Part shown: positions 10,273 to 24,220 of the stretch, in pieces
How positions within the stretch are numbered: position 1 is the first letter of the stretch
Layout: every line of letters starts with the position of its first letter
Source of the DNA: Rotaria sp. Silwood1
Taxonomy: Eukaryota; Rotifera; Eurotatoria; Philodinida; Philodinidae
Reading direction: 5' to 3'
Assembly: GCA_905250075.1 (NCBI GenBank)
Contig: CAJNOP010000178.1
Coordinates: forward strand, 197,586-261,585
Length of the DNA stretch: 64,000 bases
Made by a program: the position numbers and the translations under genes
The notes under the pieces: model-generated
Database searches by the model: none
Seen by the model: only the letters and a program-made list of their open reading frames with translations
Told to the model about the DNA's origin: nothing

Positions 10273-13200
10273 TAACTGTCTTGCATAAAATAAAGATTTC
10301 ACTTAACAGATATTTTACTTTTAGAATGGTGTAGTTATCAAAACGAAGTTTGTATTTTGCTTTCTCTATTTCTCTAGTTTCAGTTCTTTCGGACCAATTT
10401 TGGAAAGAAACATAACTCAATTCAAGAGATCGTCCAAAAAATGTTGTACTATGTTATATACTTGTTGAAGTTAGAGTTGGATTATTCGTTACAGATTGTT
10501 AGTCATTGTCAAGTCTAGTTTTTCTGAACGTTTCTAGTTCACCGTCAGGAATTGTAACCGACATCCTAAATATTCAAAGTTTGCATCTGCTGAAACATGG
10601 CTTTAGTTTTCTCTATTTTCATGCCTCTTCTCAATCGTCTTTTTTTACGATTATTTTGTCCATCTAAGATATTCTTATAATATTTATAATTCATACGCGG
10701 TTTTCGAAAGAATAAAAACCAAAGGGGTCATTTTTTTTCAACACTATCTAAAATCTATATAATTCTAGCGATTTTAAGAAAGCCGATAGATAATTCTTTC
10801 ACTTTTCTTATTCTAAATTTAATAATTTTGAAGACGATTTTTATTAGTTCGAAATAAAACACAAGATTGAGACCTCCAACTATTATTTTCGTTGGAAAAA
10901 TGTAAAAAATCATACGTCACAAGTTTTGGTAATTTAACGGTCTAAGAAATGTTTTTACTCATTCTATTATGCTTGGAAATCGTTCTTTTATACAGACTGC
11001 ATAAGAATCATTTTCTAAACTAAGCATGTGTCCAACAAGAAAAGCAAGAAAATTTTCTTATGAAGTGTAGACAGTAATGAAAACCAAAACTTTGAATCTC
11101 TTATTGTTTTATAGCTATTCAAAAAACTGCTTAGGATCTCTAAACTTTGCTATGATGTGAAACATCTATCTAAATAGTTATATATTTCCCGAAAGATAAT
11201 ACGTATATGTAATGTAATTAATCTTTTGTTTTGATCATAGAAACAATGAATATGCAAATATTAGGAATCGTTAGGGTCTAGATATGTTTATGGAAGGAAG
11301 AGATGTACCTTCATGCCTATACACCCTGCGGAGATGCACATTCTATGAAATACACCTTCCGTCTCTGCGAACGGATTTCTTTTAGCATAAAGACTCAAAG
11401 ATTGTTTTAAAATAGACACAAAGGATCCTAAAAACACTCTTAGCGTGTATTTAACTGTGCCTTTTCGATAAACTTTCTTCATGGATAACCATAATTATTC
11501 AAGTTAGCTAGAAACTAAAAACGAAGTCCACAGCACACTTTATTTTAATATTCTTCTTCGCTTTTTTTCGCGCACATCTATCGAGTCTTGACACAAGCAG
11601 CTGATTTAAATGTGATGGATTCATAAAAATTTTCATTTACTTTTTTCAACAACATTCTGTTATTGTGAACTACGCAAAGGTTTGAAATCTGACTGATCTT
11701 TTTTTTTTTGCCTTCAAACATTGTCTTTTTCTTTTTCGTGTTGTGAACGTTCGCTAAGTAAATTAAACATGTCAGGAACATAATAGAAGATTCCCTATAG
11801 GCTGTAGAAAGCACGACAGTACAAAAGACTCCAAGTCATCTAATCTATCAAGGACTTTAATCCTGAGGAGGATTTCGCTGATACCTTTCCACAAAAATAT
11901 TCAGCATGAAATATGTTTGTCATGTATATGTTATCATTTTCTGCTTGATTTAGTCGTAACACAAATACAAATGTTAAACAAAAAAGTTTTGAAATCTAAC
12001 TCATTTTCTCATAATGGAGTGCACTAATATCCAGGTTATTGCAATGACTAAGTCATAGAATGGTCTGTGTATGCTCGAGCCATACAAATAAATTAAATGT
12101 ACTTACTCGGAGAAGACCAGTGAGCAGGCACCGACGACGAATCTGCAACAATAAGAAGGACAGATGTAAGCAATTTGAACATGCTTATTTTATTTGTTTG
12201 AAACGATTCAAATGGGAGACTGAACTACGTGTAAAAGTGACCGATAAACACAAACTGAGCACGTTCCAGTTAATAGTTCTGGAATACAGATTATAGAACA
12301 ATGAAAATTTTAAATATACATTGCTAGAGAAATATTGATCAGTGGTCACATTTTGACTGACGTGAGAAACACACACAGTAATAATGGGCAAGTCGATTAT
12401 TCTTTGTTTTTTGGGAAATAGGGTTCTAAATCAAGGTTAAACTATGTAAAAAGAAAAGTGATAGTCATATGAGAAAGGTCTTTTAACACTATGATAAAGT
12501 ACGATGAATATAGCGGGAGCCATCGATTACGATTCAACTGACCTCACTGTCTGGCTCACTTAATTACTCAATAAATTATACTGACTAGTTTTCGAAAAAT
12601 ATTGGGTAATTTAAAATTCTAATGTTGTACCTTTGAAGATTTATCTCGTTTTCCAATGTTTCTTCATGAAGGTGTCTAGTGTACTCTATTTAAAGAGTGT
12701 TTTTATTGCAAGAATTTCTGAGAACAAAAAGTACCTTTAAAATGCCAACAAAACGTATTAATTCTTGATTGAAATGTAAAAAAACGATTTCGACTTGAAT
12801 AATTAGCCAAACATTGTTCCCTGACTCTTAATAGAAGCTGATCCAAATCTTATCAAGATGTCATGACACTGTATCAGAACATGATCTGTTATTTGAAGGA
12901 ATCTCAATTGTTATTGTTATTTAGCGTTAACTTTTAAACACATTCGACTAGTCTCGTGATAGACTGCTGATTACTCAGAATGTGAAACTAGTCTATAGGC
13001 TCTAATGCTAACTTTGCCATGGATATTCGATTGATTTCATTAGCCTCGAGCGACTTCAAATTAACAAACAATAACCAATTTATATTGAACCTCTACTCTA
13101 ATGAAGCCGAATCGAATTGATTCACATCAGGATCTTCCGACTAGTTTCGAGTTCGAGACAGTCTTCAAAAAGCTTCATAACAGAAAAGTGATATGAGCTT

Positions 13201-13277
13201 GTACTACATGTTTTATGAGGTTGTGATGTTGTAGAAAGTAGAAAGTAGAAAGAAAAATTCAAGAGCAAATGCCTTCA
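10273..13277. other. no gene recognised
   Basis: Three kilobases of A+T-rich sequence with frequent stops in all frames. Short open frames (for example near 11288, 11578 and 12060) carry no motif. Confidence 0.5.
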
Positions 13278-16200
13278 TTATACACCTTGATTGAAATAAA
13301 AGTCTTCTATGAGACATGAATGAATCCAAGGCCGTTGTTGACCCAGTGAGGTTTGTAACATTTCTTTTCTAACTTGCTTCATCATATCATCAATTTCTAA
13401 CTGTGGTGTTACCAAATGATTTAACAACGCCGAAGTAAAGAAACTATTTCCACCTTCTTGACCAGCATAAGATACTGTGCCAGGATCAGATGAAAATATC
13501 AAAGCAAATTGTGATTCGTTTGGTATGTTAACATGTGATGTTAATGCGTTACCAAATGCTGCTTTGAGATATGGTTGTTTATTAATAGCTTTTGTTTTCC
13601 AAGTATCATTTTCTTCATCAAATCGGCAAGCGTCCAAAATAATAATATTTAAAAGATTATTTCCAGAACGCCTCAGATCCTTCAACATGGTATCCAAACT
13701 TATACAATCGAATTCCGGATCGAGCAATGGTTCGATTGGCAGTAAATAGTTCCTACCCTGAAAGAAATAAGTAAGATTGTTAGGGCTTATCGAAAGGTGT
13801 GAAAGTGGGCGTGACTGTTCTCTTCAGTCATACCCATACCCTTTACTATTCATTAGCCATCTTTAACTACACCTTTTTGATGAGCAAAGTTCCACGGGAT
13901 GGTTTGCAGATGCGAATAGCAATAGTCTTTCTAACTCATCGAAGGAATAGAGTCCTATTGTACATGTCTCTTCAATGGACTACTCTTCCTTCATGTGATC
14001 AATATCTTTGGTGTAAAAGAGACTATCATTCTTTGCTTATTCATTGGAAATAGAGAATTGAATTAGCAACAAAAAGTGTGTCACCATTTTCATAGAACAC
14101 AGTGCATACTAATCGAAATACTGTGCATGCGTGTTGTGTGCAGAATTCACTCATGGTGACACACATTTTTCTTAATGAAATGGTTCTGTTCTTTTTGTAC
14201 AGTTAGCTCTAACTAATATTGGTAAATGTAGTGATATTTGCAGTCGATTTTCTATAATCAATAAAATTATTGACAACTTTTGAAAAAATGAACTGCCTAC
14301 CTACTGTGATCAAAAATTATTTTGCGCTTTTATGAAGAAAGCATGGCATCAATGCTAAATTTGAAGAAAACTCGAGAAATCCTATTTACAAACGATAATC
14401 TATCGATAAATACTTCTCGAAATAACATTATTTGCTTGAAGTTTAGATTAAAAAGAATGATATATCTGGCTTCTCGATGTTTTTCTCATCATGGTTCATG
14501 ATTTGCCTTTTCTCAACAGTTCTTTGAAATTCTCTTTGAAACCATATGTTGGTATAGGCCACTCAAGAATTATATACGAATGAATCGTGTGATTATTATA
14601 TCGTTGGCAGAAAAAAGAACGAAAGACTGCCATTACTCGTATTAGAAATATGAATTCAACATCCAAGAGATCATTAATGATAGCTTAAACAAATCATAAT
14701 TTCCCAACAATTTACCTTAGATGACCTGAGAACAGCAGCTGAATATATTAGTTATTTTTTTCTAATATGAGATAATTGGAATTACTTGCAAGGATTATAT
14801 TTCTGTCATTTGGTGGGACTCAAAATTGCTTTATTGAGTGAATTGTACAAAAAATGGAAAAAACTGAATTTCTACTCAAATATATCTATAAAACAGAATG
14901 TCGAAATTTGCATGTTATACCAACAGTGGCAATAATATTAACCCATCACAAGCGGGTTTTCATGATGTCGAAAAACTAATGATAAAATTAGATTAAAGTT
15001 CGAAGAACGAATCAAATGGTATATGTTATGTTTAGTTTCTATGCGGTTTTCAAACAAAGATTTGAATTTCAAAGTCAGGAATAGAGCTTCATGAAAATTT
15101 ATAACTAGATAGTATAGACTAGAAATCTCTTGATGATATTTGATCTTTGGGACAAGATAAATCCTCATTTTTGTAGCTTTAACTGTTGTCGATCAGAATG
15201 GAAGAGAAAGATAGAAAATACGCACTGAAATATGATGAGAAAATGGGAATACAATTTACCAATATATATACAAAGAATACTATAAAAACTCTTTAGCTGA
15301 GCTCTGCTTGAAACTTTAATTTGAGTGAAACTGTTCTATATTAATTTTTAGACTTATTAACCATTGTGTGCCCATTGGCAGACTTTGAAGCTTTGCTATT
15401 GATTGTAATTTTTATTTTCTTTCGAACTAGTGACACATGCTTTTTCATATGGCTTTTGACTTCTCACAAGAACAACTCGAAGTATAATTTTACAAGACAG
15501 ATAATTTGGCTTAAGCCACTAGAAGAACCGTGCTAATTTAGCACACAGATGCAACTCATTCAGGTCGTCCTCCAGTCACTATAATTGACAAACCTATTCA
15601 TGTTGTTTCAGCACTGATTGAAAATTATTCTCATGGAACATAGGTATGAATAGCAAACACATTAAGCATAATTTTGTCAAGAGTTATTTCATTTTATCCT
15701 CTCATTTTAGTCTTCTATTGAATATTGTGCTCAACTAGCTAGCTATTAGCTAATCGATGATTGAAAGTAATTCCATATTCGATTGCGTTGTAATTTACTG
15801 AGGGAATTCGAAAGGATTGATTTCATCTTATATACTGCATCATCACTAATGGTAGATCATATTTTTATAATAATGATAAAAATATAATAGTATATCCTAC
15901 AGTTGCGGTCATACAAAGTGATTCAAGAATAATGAACATTTATCGATACTAGAGAACGAAACTAAAAAAACATTTCTTACCTAGCAGAAAGTTTCAACAG
16001 TGTACAATGACGTAATAAAACTGTAGTATTGAAATACTCAGTTTTTTTACAGAAAATGTCGATTACCTACCATTTGTTCACAGAAAATCTTATTGAATTA
16101 TATCCAAAAATAATATACTGTTCAGATCTAAACTCATATGGCTTCTTTTTGCTAGAGTTGAGTTCGCTGGCGGCAATAGTGTTACATGCGCTAGGACAGG

Positions 16201-17275
16201 GCATTATCCGCCACATAAAACTCGATTAAAAAAACACTTCTGTAATCTATTTTAAACAAATATACAAATGCATTGTTGCTCAGGAGTGGTATCTTGGAAA
16301 AATACGCTAGAATCAGAATTCGACTATTTGTCAAAAGAGTAATTGAAAAACCTTTTGTAGTATCATTTCTATACATAGAGATATATGGATAGTTAGGTAA
16401 TTGCGGAACGCTTTATTTCAGGCTTGAAATTCAGATGTCAAGTCTAGAAAGATTTTTTACTTTATTACCGTATGACTGCTACTAGAAATCCAGTATTAGT
16501 CGTAGATGGCAATAAAATAATGATTGGAGAGAGTCGTAAAGGGTTAGCTGACAGATCTGCTTCGACATATCAACGCGAAAGTAAAAAAGAAACTCCATGT
16601 AAATTGAGCTATTTTACCAAGCAACACAAAACAGTATTGACATTTCAGCTTCGAATGCAGAATGTTTTGCTCTATTCAAGTACTTCGAAACTTATCAACT
16701 AAGAAAAATAGCTGAAAATGCCGTCATCTTTTAAATCTAGTATTATTAGGAACTATGCTCGCAAATGACAGAATTACTCTATTTTGGGTATATACTGTTG
16801 AGAATACCTCCGTCAAATTATATCAAAGTATGATTTCTCTCCAATACTTATTCCAAGTAGTTAGTCACACTCAACTGATTGAATACAACATGTATTGTAA
16901 CATAACTGAATGACTGCTGAAGTTTTCAAGTAAGCATAAGAAATACTACATAATCCTTACGTATGCTTCCATACCATGTCCAGAAAAATATATTAAAATA
17001 CAATCATTATCAGCAATTTTTGTACAAAAGTCTCTCATGGCAATATCCATGGCACGTTTATTCAAATTATGATATTTCGTGCATTGAAAACCTAGAGCAT
17101 AACAAAAAAGAATTTTCAAAAACTTTCTCCTTCATTAAAATGTGACCCATAAAGACTCACCCAAGTTAGTTAATGCAGCTGCCATATCGTCAGCATCCTT
17201 AACACAACTTTTTAATTTTGCTGTACCACTGTAGTCTTCATTTCCAAAGATTAAAGCTAATCGGCGTCGATTCAT
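13278..17275 (-). CDS. Caspase-like cysteine peptidase (C14)
   Basis: Three exons join cleanly: 17275-17161, 17091-16961 and 13757-13278, giving 241 aa. Exon 1 reads MNRRRLALIFGNEDYSG and then KLKSCVKDADDMAAALTNLG, the usual start of the p20-like fold. Exon 2 carries the catalytic histidine in LIYFSGHGMEAY. Exon 3 starts GRNYLLPIEPL and carries the catalytic cysteine in IIILDACRF, then FSSDPGTVSYAGQEGGNSFF and the C-terminal WIHSCLIEDF. The His-Cys dyad is intact. The start ATG is supported by an in-frame TAA just upstream. The protein is a bare peptidase domain with no prodomain, so it resembles metacaspase- or orthocaspase-type proteins more than animal executioner caspases. A role in cell death or protein processing is inferred from family only. 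Intron 1 is 69 nt; intron 2 is 3.2 kb (13758-16960), odd for this compact-intron genome. Confidence 0.88.
13795..13842. repeat. telomere-like hairpin 5, in intron
   Basis: Left arm AGGTGTGAAAGTGGGCGTGA, right arm TCATACCCATACCCT, centre CTGTTCTCTTCAG. It lies about 35 bases from the 3' splice site of the caspase-like gene's long intron. Confidence 0.6.
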
Positions 17276-20200
17276 ATTCAAGCCTCTCTCTTATTCTGAA
17301 GCACCAATAAGAAAATTATATCTAAAAAAACCAAAAAGAAACTGAAACATTAGCTGCATCGAATAAATTCTCTTCAAGAGTGTAATATTTAATGCTGAGA
17401 ACCTACTTTGCTAGCTATAATTAAACATCGAGAACTATTTAAGCTGCTATACTGTAAAAGAAAACATAGAATAGTAAATTTTTATCCTAAATATAATTTT
17501 TCATAAAACCATTGATGACATGAATGTTACAGTAGCATAGATTCTGGTTTTTTTTCGCAAATAAACTGTTATACAATACAAATCAATGATACTGGTTAGT
17601 ACTGTATTGATTTGTTACAGTCGTCATATGATCAATACAGAAAGCATAAATCTATCAACTTCTAGTCTTCGAGAATAATCAATATGAGTGTACTTCTAAG
17701 TTTATCGCAATACATAATCGAGTGTTGAGAAGTTCTATAGATACAGTCGATGTGTACATCAGGCTTAATTTTGAGTTAAACAATGTTTGGAATAAAAATA
17801 ATAGTGATGTAAGGAATTGGTTATTATCAGAAAGCAACTATCGTCTATTAGAGATTTTTGACTTAATGTATTTTGTATTAGTATAATGAAGCTAAAGAAG
17901 ATGTGTAAGATCCAGGTTTTAGCTCTAAGTGGGTTATACTGGCAAGTTTATGACAAAAAAAAATCATAAATCTATTTGTTTCGATAAGATAAAGAATTAC
18001 TAAAACCATCTTAGCTGATTATCCCACAGATAATGAAGAAACTTTGAGTTGAATCTATAGAGAAATTCATGTGTTGAATTCACTCATAAAAAGAAAACTT
18101 GTTTTCGTGCTTTTTCAAGTCAAAATCATTCAAAATTTATCTTCAGAGTTTTAGCAACGAAATAAATGTTACCTTATCTTGTCATATCATTACTATTACT
18201 AACAAAGTATATATAAATATAGGCTCATATTATAGAGCAAAATTTTTTTCCATGTTGTAAAAATAGAAAAACGTTGTTTTCAAATTCGAATAATATATGC
18301 AATAATTATTCTCAACTAACCAGAAATACGATACGAATAAAGTAATTCTGTGTTTGCTTTGTAATCTATCTTCTAACCACGTAAAACCAATCGTGTGAAA
18401 CACTAGCACGGCGACACTTACATGTAAATTTTTTTTAATGAAGATAAAGTCGTAAGAACACGTACAAAGTGCATCTCGTATGTGAGAGTGAAATCGAAAA
18501 TACATACACAAAGGAAGCAACACCTAGTAGACTTTGATCAATTCTCATAAGTCAAACTATACATTTGTAGAGTTTTCATATTTAATAGACCAGAATATAT
18601 CTCGCCAGATCTAACAGAGAAAACTTTCCTATGAAGAAATATAAAAACTTTGAATTATTTTCTGATTTATTTTTCTCATGAATTGAAAAGGTAACCAAAA
18701 TGATAGAAATTAAAATTAATTACAAAGTTCTAAAGAATTATTAACTTAACAAGAAGAAAATAGCAAATACTACTGTTATACGAAAGTATTCAGCAGCTTC
18801 AAAGTTATCGTGATCATTCTTACAGAAAAATGCCAAACTGAAACCATCTGGTCTATATCTTACGTTTTTCTGTGCTATGTAATAAGAAATATTTCAAGTT
18901 GATTTTGAGATGGTGCTGGAAGATGCGAAACTTTTTATCTTTATCCTCACTAGCGTGAAAATTTTAATATTATTATTCTGATAGTTCAACGATCATCTCT
19001 TGATTAACTTAACATGATGTATAATATTGACCAAAAAGGAAATAAACTAATTTTGAAAGATATAGGCATTATCAATGAATTAAGAGACATTTATTAATCG
19101 ATCATTCAAAAGAAAAAGCAATCATTGTGAATAATTTCATATTTTTCTCAATGGTATCTAAAGTGCAGATCATATTGGCGCTTGTTAGACTTCTTGCTAT
19201 TTTCGGCATTATTCTAGAAGTTTACTCACCACAGCGAAATAATTGAAAATTGAATATATGAAAAAAATTTCTGTTGAGGTACTGTTGATTATGTTTGATG
19301 TTATGTATGTAGTACTGTTTGCTAATTTTCTCGAATGATTCTTTTTTGTTTTACCTTTGCAGCGAAGCCATTTTATTCGTTTCTTATCACTCGTTATTTT
19401 GTATAGTTTTTTTTCTTTTTCCTTACTACATGCTCTATCACGAACAAGTCTACACAAAATGCTCACAGAATGCTGCATACCACGATACATGTGCACAAAA
19501 CGACATGCTTCAGTAATTTACTCATAGTGAATCTTGCACACGCAATAAAAAAAAACACATACCTGAAAAAATATCGAAAAGTAAAAGAAAGTAGAAAAAA
19601 TAATAAATAGTTTCTTATTTTGAAATCCGTAACATGTTTTATTCATATATACGTATATATAAACAAAAAGTCTCGAAACATAATTTGATAGTTATTCACA
19701 TATGCAATTGATATCGAGTTATTACAATCTTACATACTTATCTTTATATACTTCGAACTGTTTATTCTTGAAACAAATTTCTGCCATATCAAGATATTTT
19801 GCTTCCTTATTTTGTGAACATTTTTGAACATACATCGATTTATTTGAAAAAAGAAGGACACTAGTTCTAATGAAGAATTACTTTATCGTTCTCATTTCAT
19901 ACTAAGACTTGGGTCACTAACCACATGCTTTATATGATGTAAATACAAATATTTTATACGTCTGATTCTCAACAAATGATTGAAGCCATTTATTCGAACA
20001 AAATAGTTTTTCAATATATTGTAAAGGGTTAAAAAAGGTATTATCCGACAGAAATAGATGCTTTTCGTCTCTGTAACGCATTATAAATTACACTCTGTTC
20101 TAAAATTCTGAGAAACTCATGCAAAAAGTGTTTTGTTGTAGAATATTCCTTTGCATTCAGTCGATTCACTTACTCTTGTGATTGACCGATTTTTTCAAAT

Positions 20201-21908
20201 TATGCCATTAACTAGCTGTTCTGAATTCAGTGCTGTGACTACAGCGATTTATTTATAATATATCAAATTGATACGTTTTCTAATATTGAAAGCAAGAATA
20301 ATGAATTTCGTGGAAATTTTAGAAATTTCTCTTTTTCTACAATTAACTAAGTCTAGGAAGTTGAAGAGTTTGCGAACGTTCTAAATTGAAAACTTAGTAT
20401 GTGTTATCAAACTTCAAACAAACAAACAGCAACATTAACGTTATACTTGGTGACAAGTGTTTTTTTTATAGATGTTGGTTTGTTTTTGAAATTTAGATAG
20501 CTCATACGCTAAATGTAAATTTTAAATAGATCAGTTCAGCTCATCCTTTATGAGAAGATGTCTCATATTTTCTAGAAATTACTACATTAATATAAGATCT
20601 TCTTTTTTTCGTTCATATATAATCTTAATATTTCGGTTTATTGCGGATACAAATCAGTTTAAAAATTTCTTTGATGATACTATTTAACATGACAATAGTT
20701 TGTTTTTATATATAACTTAAAACTACTTTTCAAAAAAGATATTCTCATCTTATTAAACAAATATTTTAGGTATCATTTTTAGATTTAGTGTCTCTGAACG
20801 TCAATCAAAATATAACCGTCTTATTTTTTCTTTCGACTATTTTACTTACATCATATAGAAGCTATTATTTATATTCGTTTTAACACAATAATGATATTCT
20901 ACCATTGACCATTGTGTATAATGTAGTAGTAATTTTTTGTTGAAGTCGAGACATTTTAGTGGAAAATTAACTCAGATATAAAACGACAGACCTATCAAAT
21001 ATTACACGACACTCTTTTTTTAATATGAAGTTCGGTTTCTGATGTAAAATGTAACTGAAATTGACTCAAATGACGATGTATCCTGTGTTTGCATCTAATG
21101 AAATTATGTTAAAATTGATTTCATATGAGTTCTTTCTATTAGGATTTTATTCTTTAATTGAATAAATTCTGATATAAATTAATTTTTTCTTGTTTTTAAT
21201 AAAATTGAGAAAATTTTAATGATATGATATTACACTCTTGATTATTTCACTTATTTGTTTCTCTAAATGAGGAATTTTTCCAAAAAAATTCAAAGAATAA
21301 TCGAAACAAAAAATGTCAAAAATCATCTAGTTTATTTTAAAGTTATTCTCCTTGAAGGAACATAGCAGACAATGAAAAAATATTTTGTACATTGTTGGAA
21401 TCATTAGAAAATTTCAAAATAGCTTAAAATGTTTGAAAAGCTTTTTTCGTTATTATTAAATCATTTCAAACAAATTTTTAGTGCAGAATAAACAATCAGT
21501 ATGATTAAGAAAAAAAAATTATATTAAAGAAAAGAATTTTCAAGTCACAACTGAAACAAATGGAAGACCAGCTTGTTGAACTTCTGTTCAAACTGAATTT
21601 GAAACCAATTTTTTTGACTGGTAGTGAAAATAAACTTGACATTTCTTCTTTTAATATCGGTAAAATCTTTGTTTATCATATTTAATCAAAAAAAAAAAAG
21701 AAAAAGAAAACAACGAACTCAAATATTTGTATCAGAATACGTGCAAAACCATTAATGAGCGACGCGACTTTGCAAAATATAAAACATCTACGTCTTGGAA
21801 TAATGAATTTTCATAGAGCTAATTTTTATGTTACATATATGTTAAATGTATATAAATAACCTGAAATAGTAAATTAGCGCTAGAAATCTTTGTTCAGACG
21901 AGTTATAG
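17276..21908. other. no gene recognised
   Basis: Very A+T-rich stretch with many homopolymer runs. I found no spliced or unspliced coding segment on either strand. Confidence 0.5.
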
Positions 21909-21958
21909 CTGTGGGTGTGAGTGTTAGTTGAGAGAAGACCTATTGACACCCACACTCC
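21909..21958. repeat. telomere-like hairpin 6
   Basis: Left arm CTGTGGGTGTGAGTGT, core TAGTTGAGAGAAGACC, right arm GACACCCACACTCC. A compact copy close to the apparent consensus. Confidence 0.8.
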
Positions 21959-22285
21959 ATCCGAAAATTAATGGGAAATCACTGGTTTCTTGCAAAGTGG
22001 TATATTTTCTTTTGGCTAATTTGATCCTGGTTCAATTCCTTTTGTATATCTTTACACGTCGTTTTTCATACTGGTTTCAAAATTGAGTTCAAAATTTTAA
22101 AAAGTGGACAAACAGCTAGTTTTGTACGAAAAACTAGGAAAAGCCGTTTCTCTTCCTGTATTCACTGGATTCTGACGCCAAAGAAGCTTCGAATTTGAAT
22201 TCAAACAACACATTTGAAATCAGCGAGTATAACTACATTTGAGAACCTATTTCATGTATTTTTTGAAAATACTCTTTTATTTTAA

Positions 22286-22341
22286 AGGGGGGGGGGGGTG
22301 TTGGTGTCAAGAGATAAACATTACTAAAACCCACACCCACA
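22286..22341. repeat. telomere-like hairpin 7 with G12 run
   Basis: The left arm starts with twelve consecutive G then TGTTGGTGTC, the core is AAGAGATAAAC, and the right arm is ACCCACACCCACA. The G run is the longest in the window. Confidence 0.7.
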
Positions 22342-23451
22342 ATGTCCCTTTTCTTCTGGGATACGGAAAAGAAAAAAGAGAAGGCAAAATAAATACCTGT
22401 TCCTCATTCTTCTATGAGCAGCTGTACAGAATGGTAAGCAGAAAGATAAACTGAATTGTACAGATAAGAAAATAACTTAACTAATCAATCCAATAATGGC
22501 TGATAAGCTATTCTGCTTAGATTGGTCTTTCTTCAGATCATGCATTTAATGAGTACGCAATTTGATCTCAGATTCTATGTCTGACAAAACACAATATGAT
22601 TTGTGGAAGATCATCCTTATTCATAGTAGTATGAATTATGACAATGTCGATAGCATTATTTTATCGTATTTACATGACGGCATTGTATGGGAAAGTGATA
22701 TACAAGTAAATGGTTGCACAACAGAAAAAACTGGACTATTCTTCCGAAAAACAAAGTAATTCACTTTTGATCTTCCTGACCCAGCATGAAAACAAAGTAG
22801 TTCACTTTGTTCTTACAAAGCTTCTCGCAAGTTCATAAATGCATCGCTGATAATTGCATGCATATTTTGATTAGCTTCATGTTGAATGAATATTTTAGAC
22901 TCTTGAAGTTGAATAGTTAGTTGTTGCAAAATGAAGCAAAAACAAATTGAATATAGACACTCGACTGAACAATGATCATACGGTTAAGATAAAATTCAAT
23001 AATAAAAGAAATTGAATACTATCTAAACTACGACAAGCATCATCTTGCAATGAATGTTTTTTCAATTTGAGTTTATTTATCGAAAAAAACACATTCATTA
23101 TTATGTTTGATATATTAGCGTCTATCTATTATGGATACATAGCAGAAGAGCACCCATTATTTATTACAAAATCCATGCCATGATTGTTGCTAAATTCATG
23201 ATCAAAAGCACACACGACCAGTTAATAAACAATGTTATACTTGCTATAAAATAGGCCATGAAATGTTGCCAAATCTAAAAGAAATTTAAATGATGACAGT
23301 ATTCTTCACTATTTGGCGGTTTAAAGAGTCAATTGTAAAAATTCCGATCAGAAAGTACTGTGTTTCTAATATGGTTTTAATGGTTTTTCTCAAAATGATG
23401 TGTCTATTCAAATTTCTATCAGATCTTTCTCATGAAAATATTTATACACTC
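22342..23451. other. no gene recognised
   Basis: The open frame at 22562-22759 (DKTQYDLWKIILIH...) has a somewhat protein-like composition, but no partner exon or family could be seen. Confidence 0.4.
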
Positions 23452-24220
23452 TCAAATCGATGATTTCACAAGTACCGGCTTGCTTTCCATATGATTGCCG
23501 ATAACATACAACCAATAACCAACTTCAAAAGTAGCAAGCCAAGCGAACAAGAAAGAGACAATGACAGCAAATTTAGCACACCATTTTCGTTGATACCACG
23601 GACAGGAAGATGATTGATCTTCTACAATAAATGACAATTCTCAAAATAGAATTACCTAGCAATGATTATGTATACCTCTTGTGCAATAGTATTCAACAAT
23701 GGTGAAGATCTTCGGTTCGGATTCGTTTAAAATCCACTTACATGGCCGGCTACCAATGAATACGAAACCAAGAAATCCAATACCGATTAGAACGCAAGAG
23801 CCAAGTATCTGATATCGATAAAGAATAGCCTAAATTCCAATCAAAAAATAAAACTAATGCTTTGTAAACAAAAATATTTTCTTCAAAGACTTGCTTACAT
23901 CGTCAGGCATTGTGTAATAAGATTTCATACCGAATGCGAAGATTTCAGATGCAGCTACATAGACAAAGATCCAAAGAGCAATTGTTCTAAATATTTTCTT
24001 GCATGATAGCGGATTCTAAAATAAAAAAAGTTTATTTTTCGAATTGTTTACAAATAAAAATGAAACTTGATAAACTAATTCAATGTTTAACGTATTTTAA
24101 CATAAATAAAGGTTATCTTTATTTTTAATAATAAGGCTTTACCAATGTTTTCTGCAACGTTTTTTCCGATTGATCTATGGATAATATCGGTAAATCTTGC
24201 CATTGCTCAGCAATATTCAT
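23452..24220 (-). CDS. Small three-span membrane protein
   Basis: Four exons join in frame: 24220-24143, 24015-23899, 23829-23676 and 23621-23452, giving 172 aa. The introns (127, 69 and 54 nt) have GT-AG ends and the third splits a GAA codon. The N terminus MNIAEQWQDLPILSIDQSEK is hydrophilic. Three hydrophobic spans follow: TIALWIFVYVAASEIFAFG, ILGSCVLIGIGFLGFVFIG and FAVIVSFLFAWLATFEVGYW. The loop between spans 2 and 3 has cysteines (SRPCKW, YYCTR, SSSCPWYQRKWC) that may form disulfides or metal sites. No family recognised. The consistent splice phases and uninterrupted frame argue that the gene is live. Its neighbours give no clue to function. Confidence 0.72.

Noticed and set aside
15540-15650. 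Plus-strand stretch reading HSGRPPVTIIDKPIHVVSAL
   Set aside because: Looks protein-like but is too short, lies in the caspase-like gene's intron and could not be tied to a family.
22020-22055. tRNA-like B box (GGTTCAATTCC)
   Set aside because: No matching A box or cloverleaf around it.
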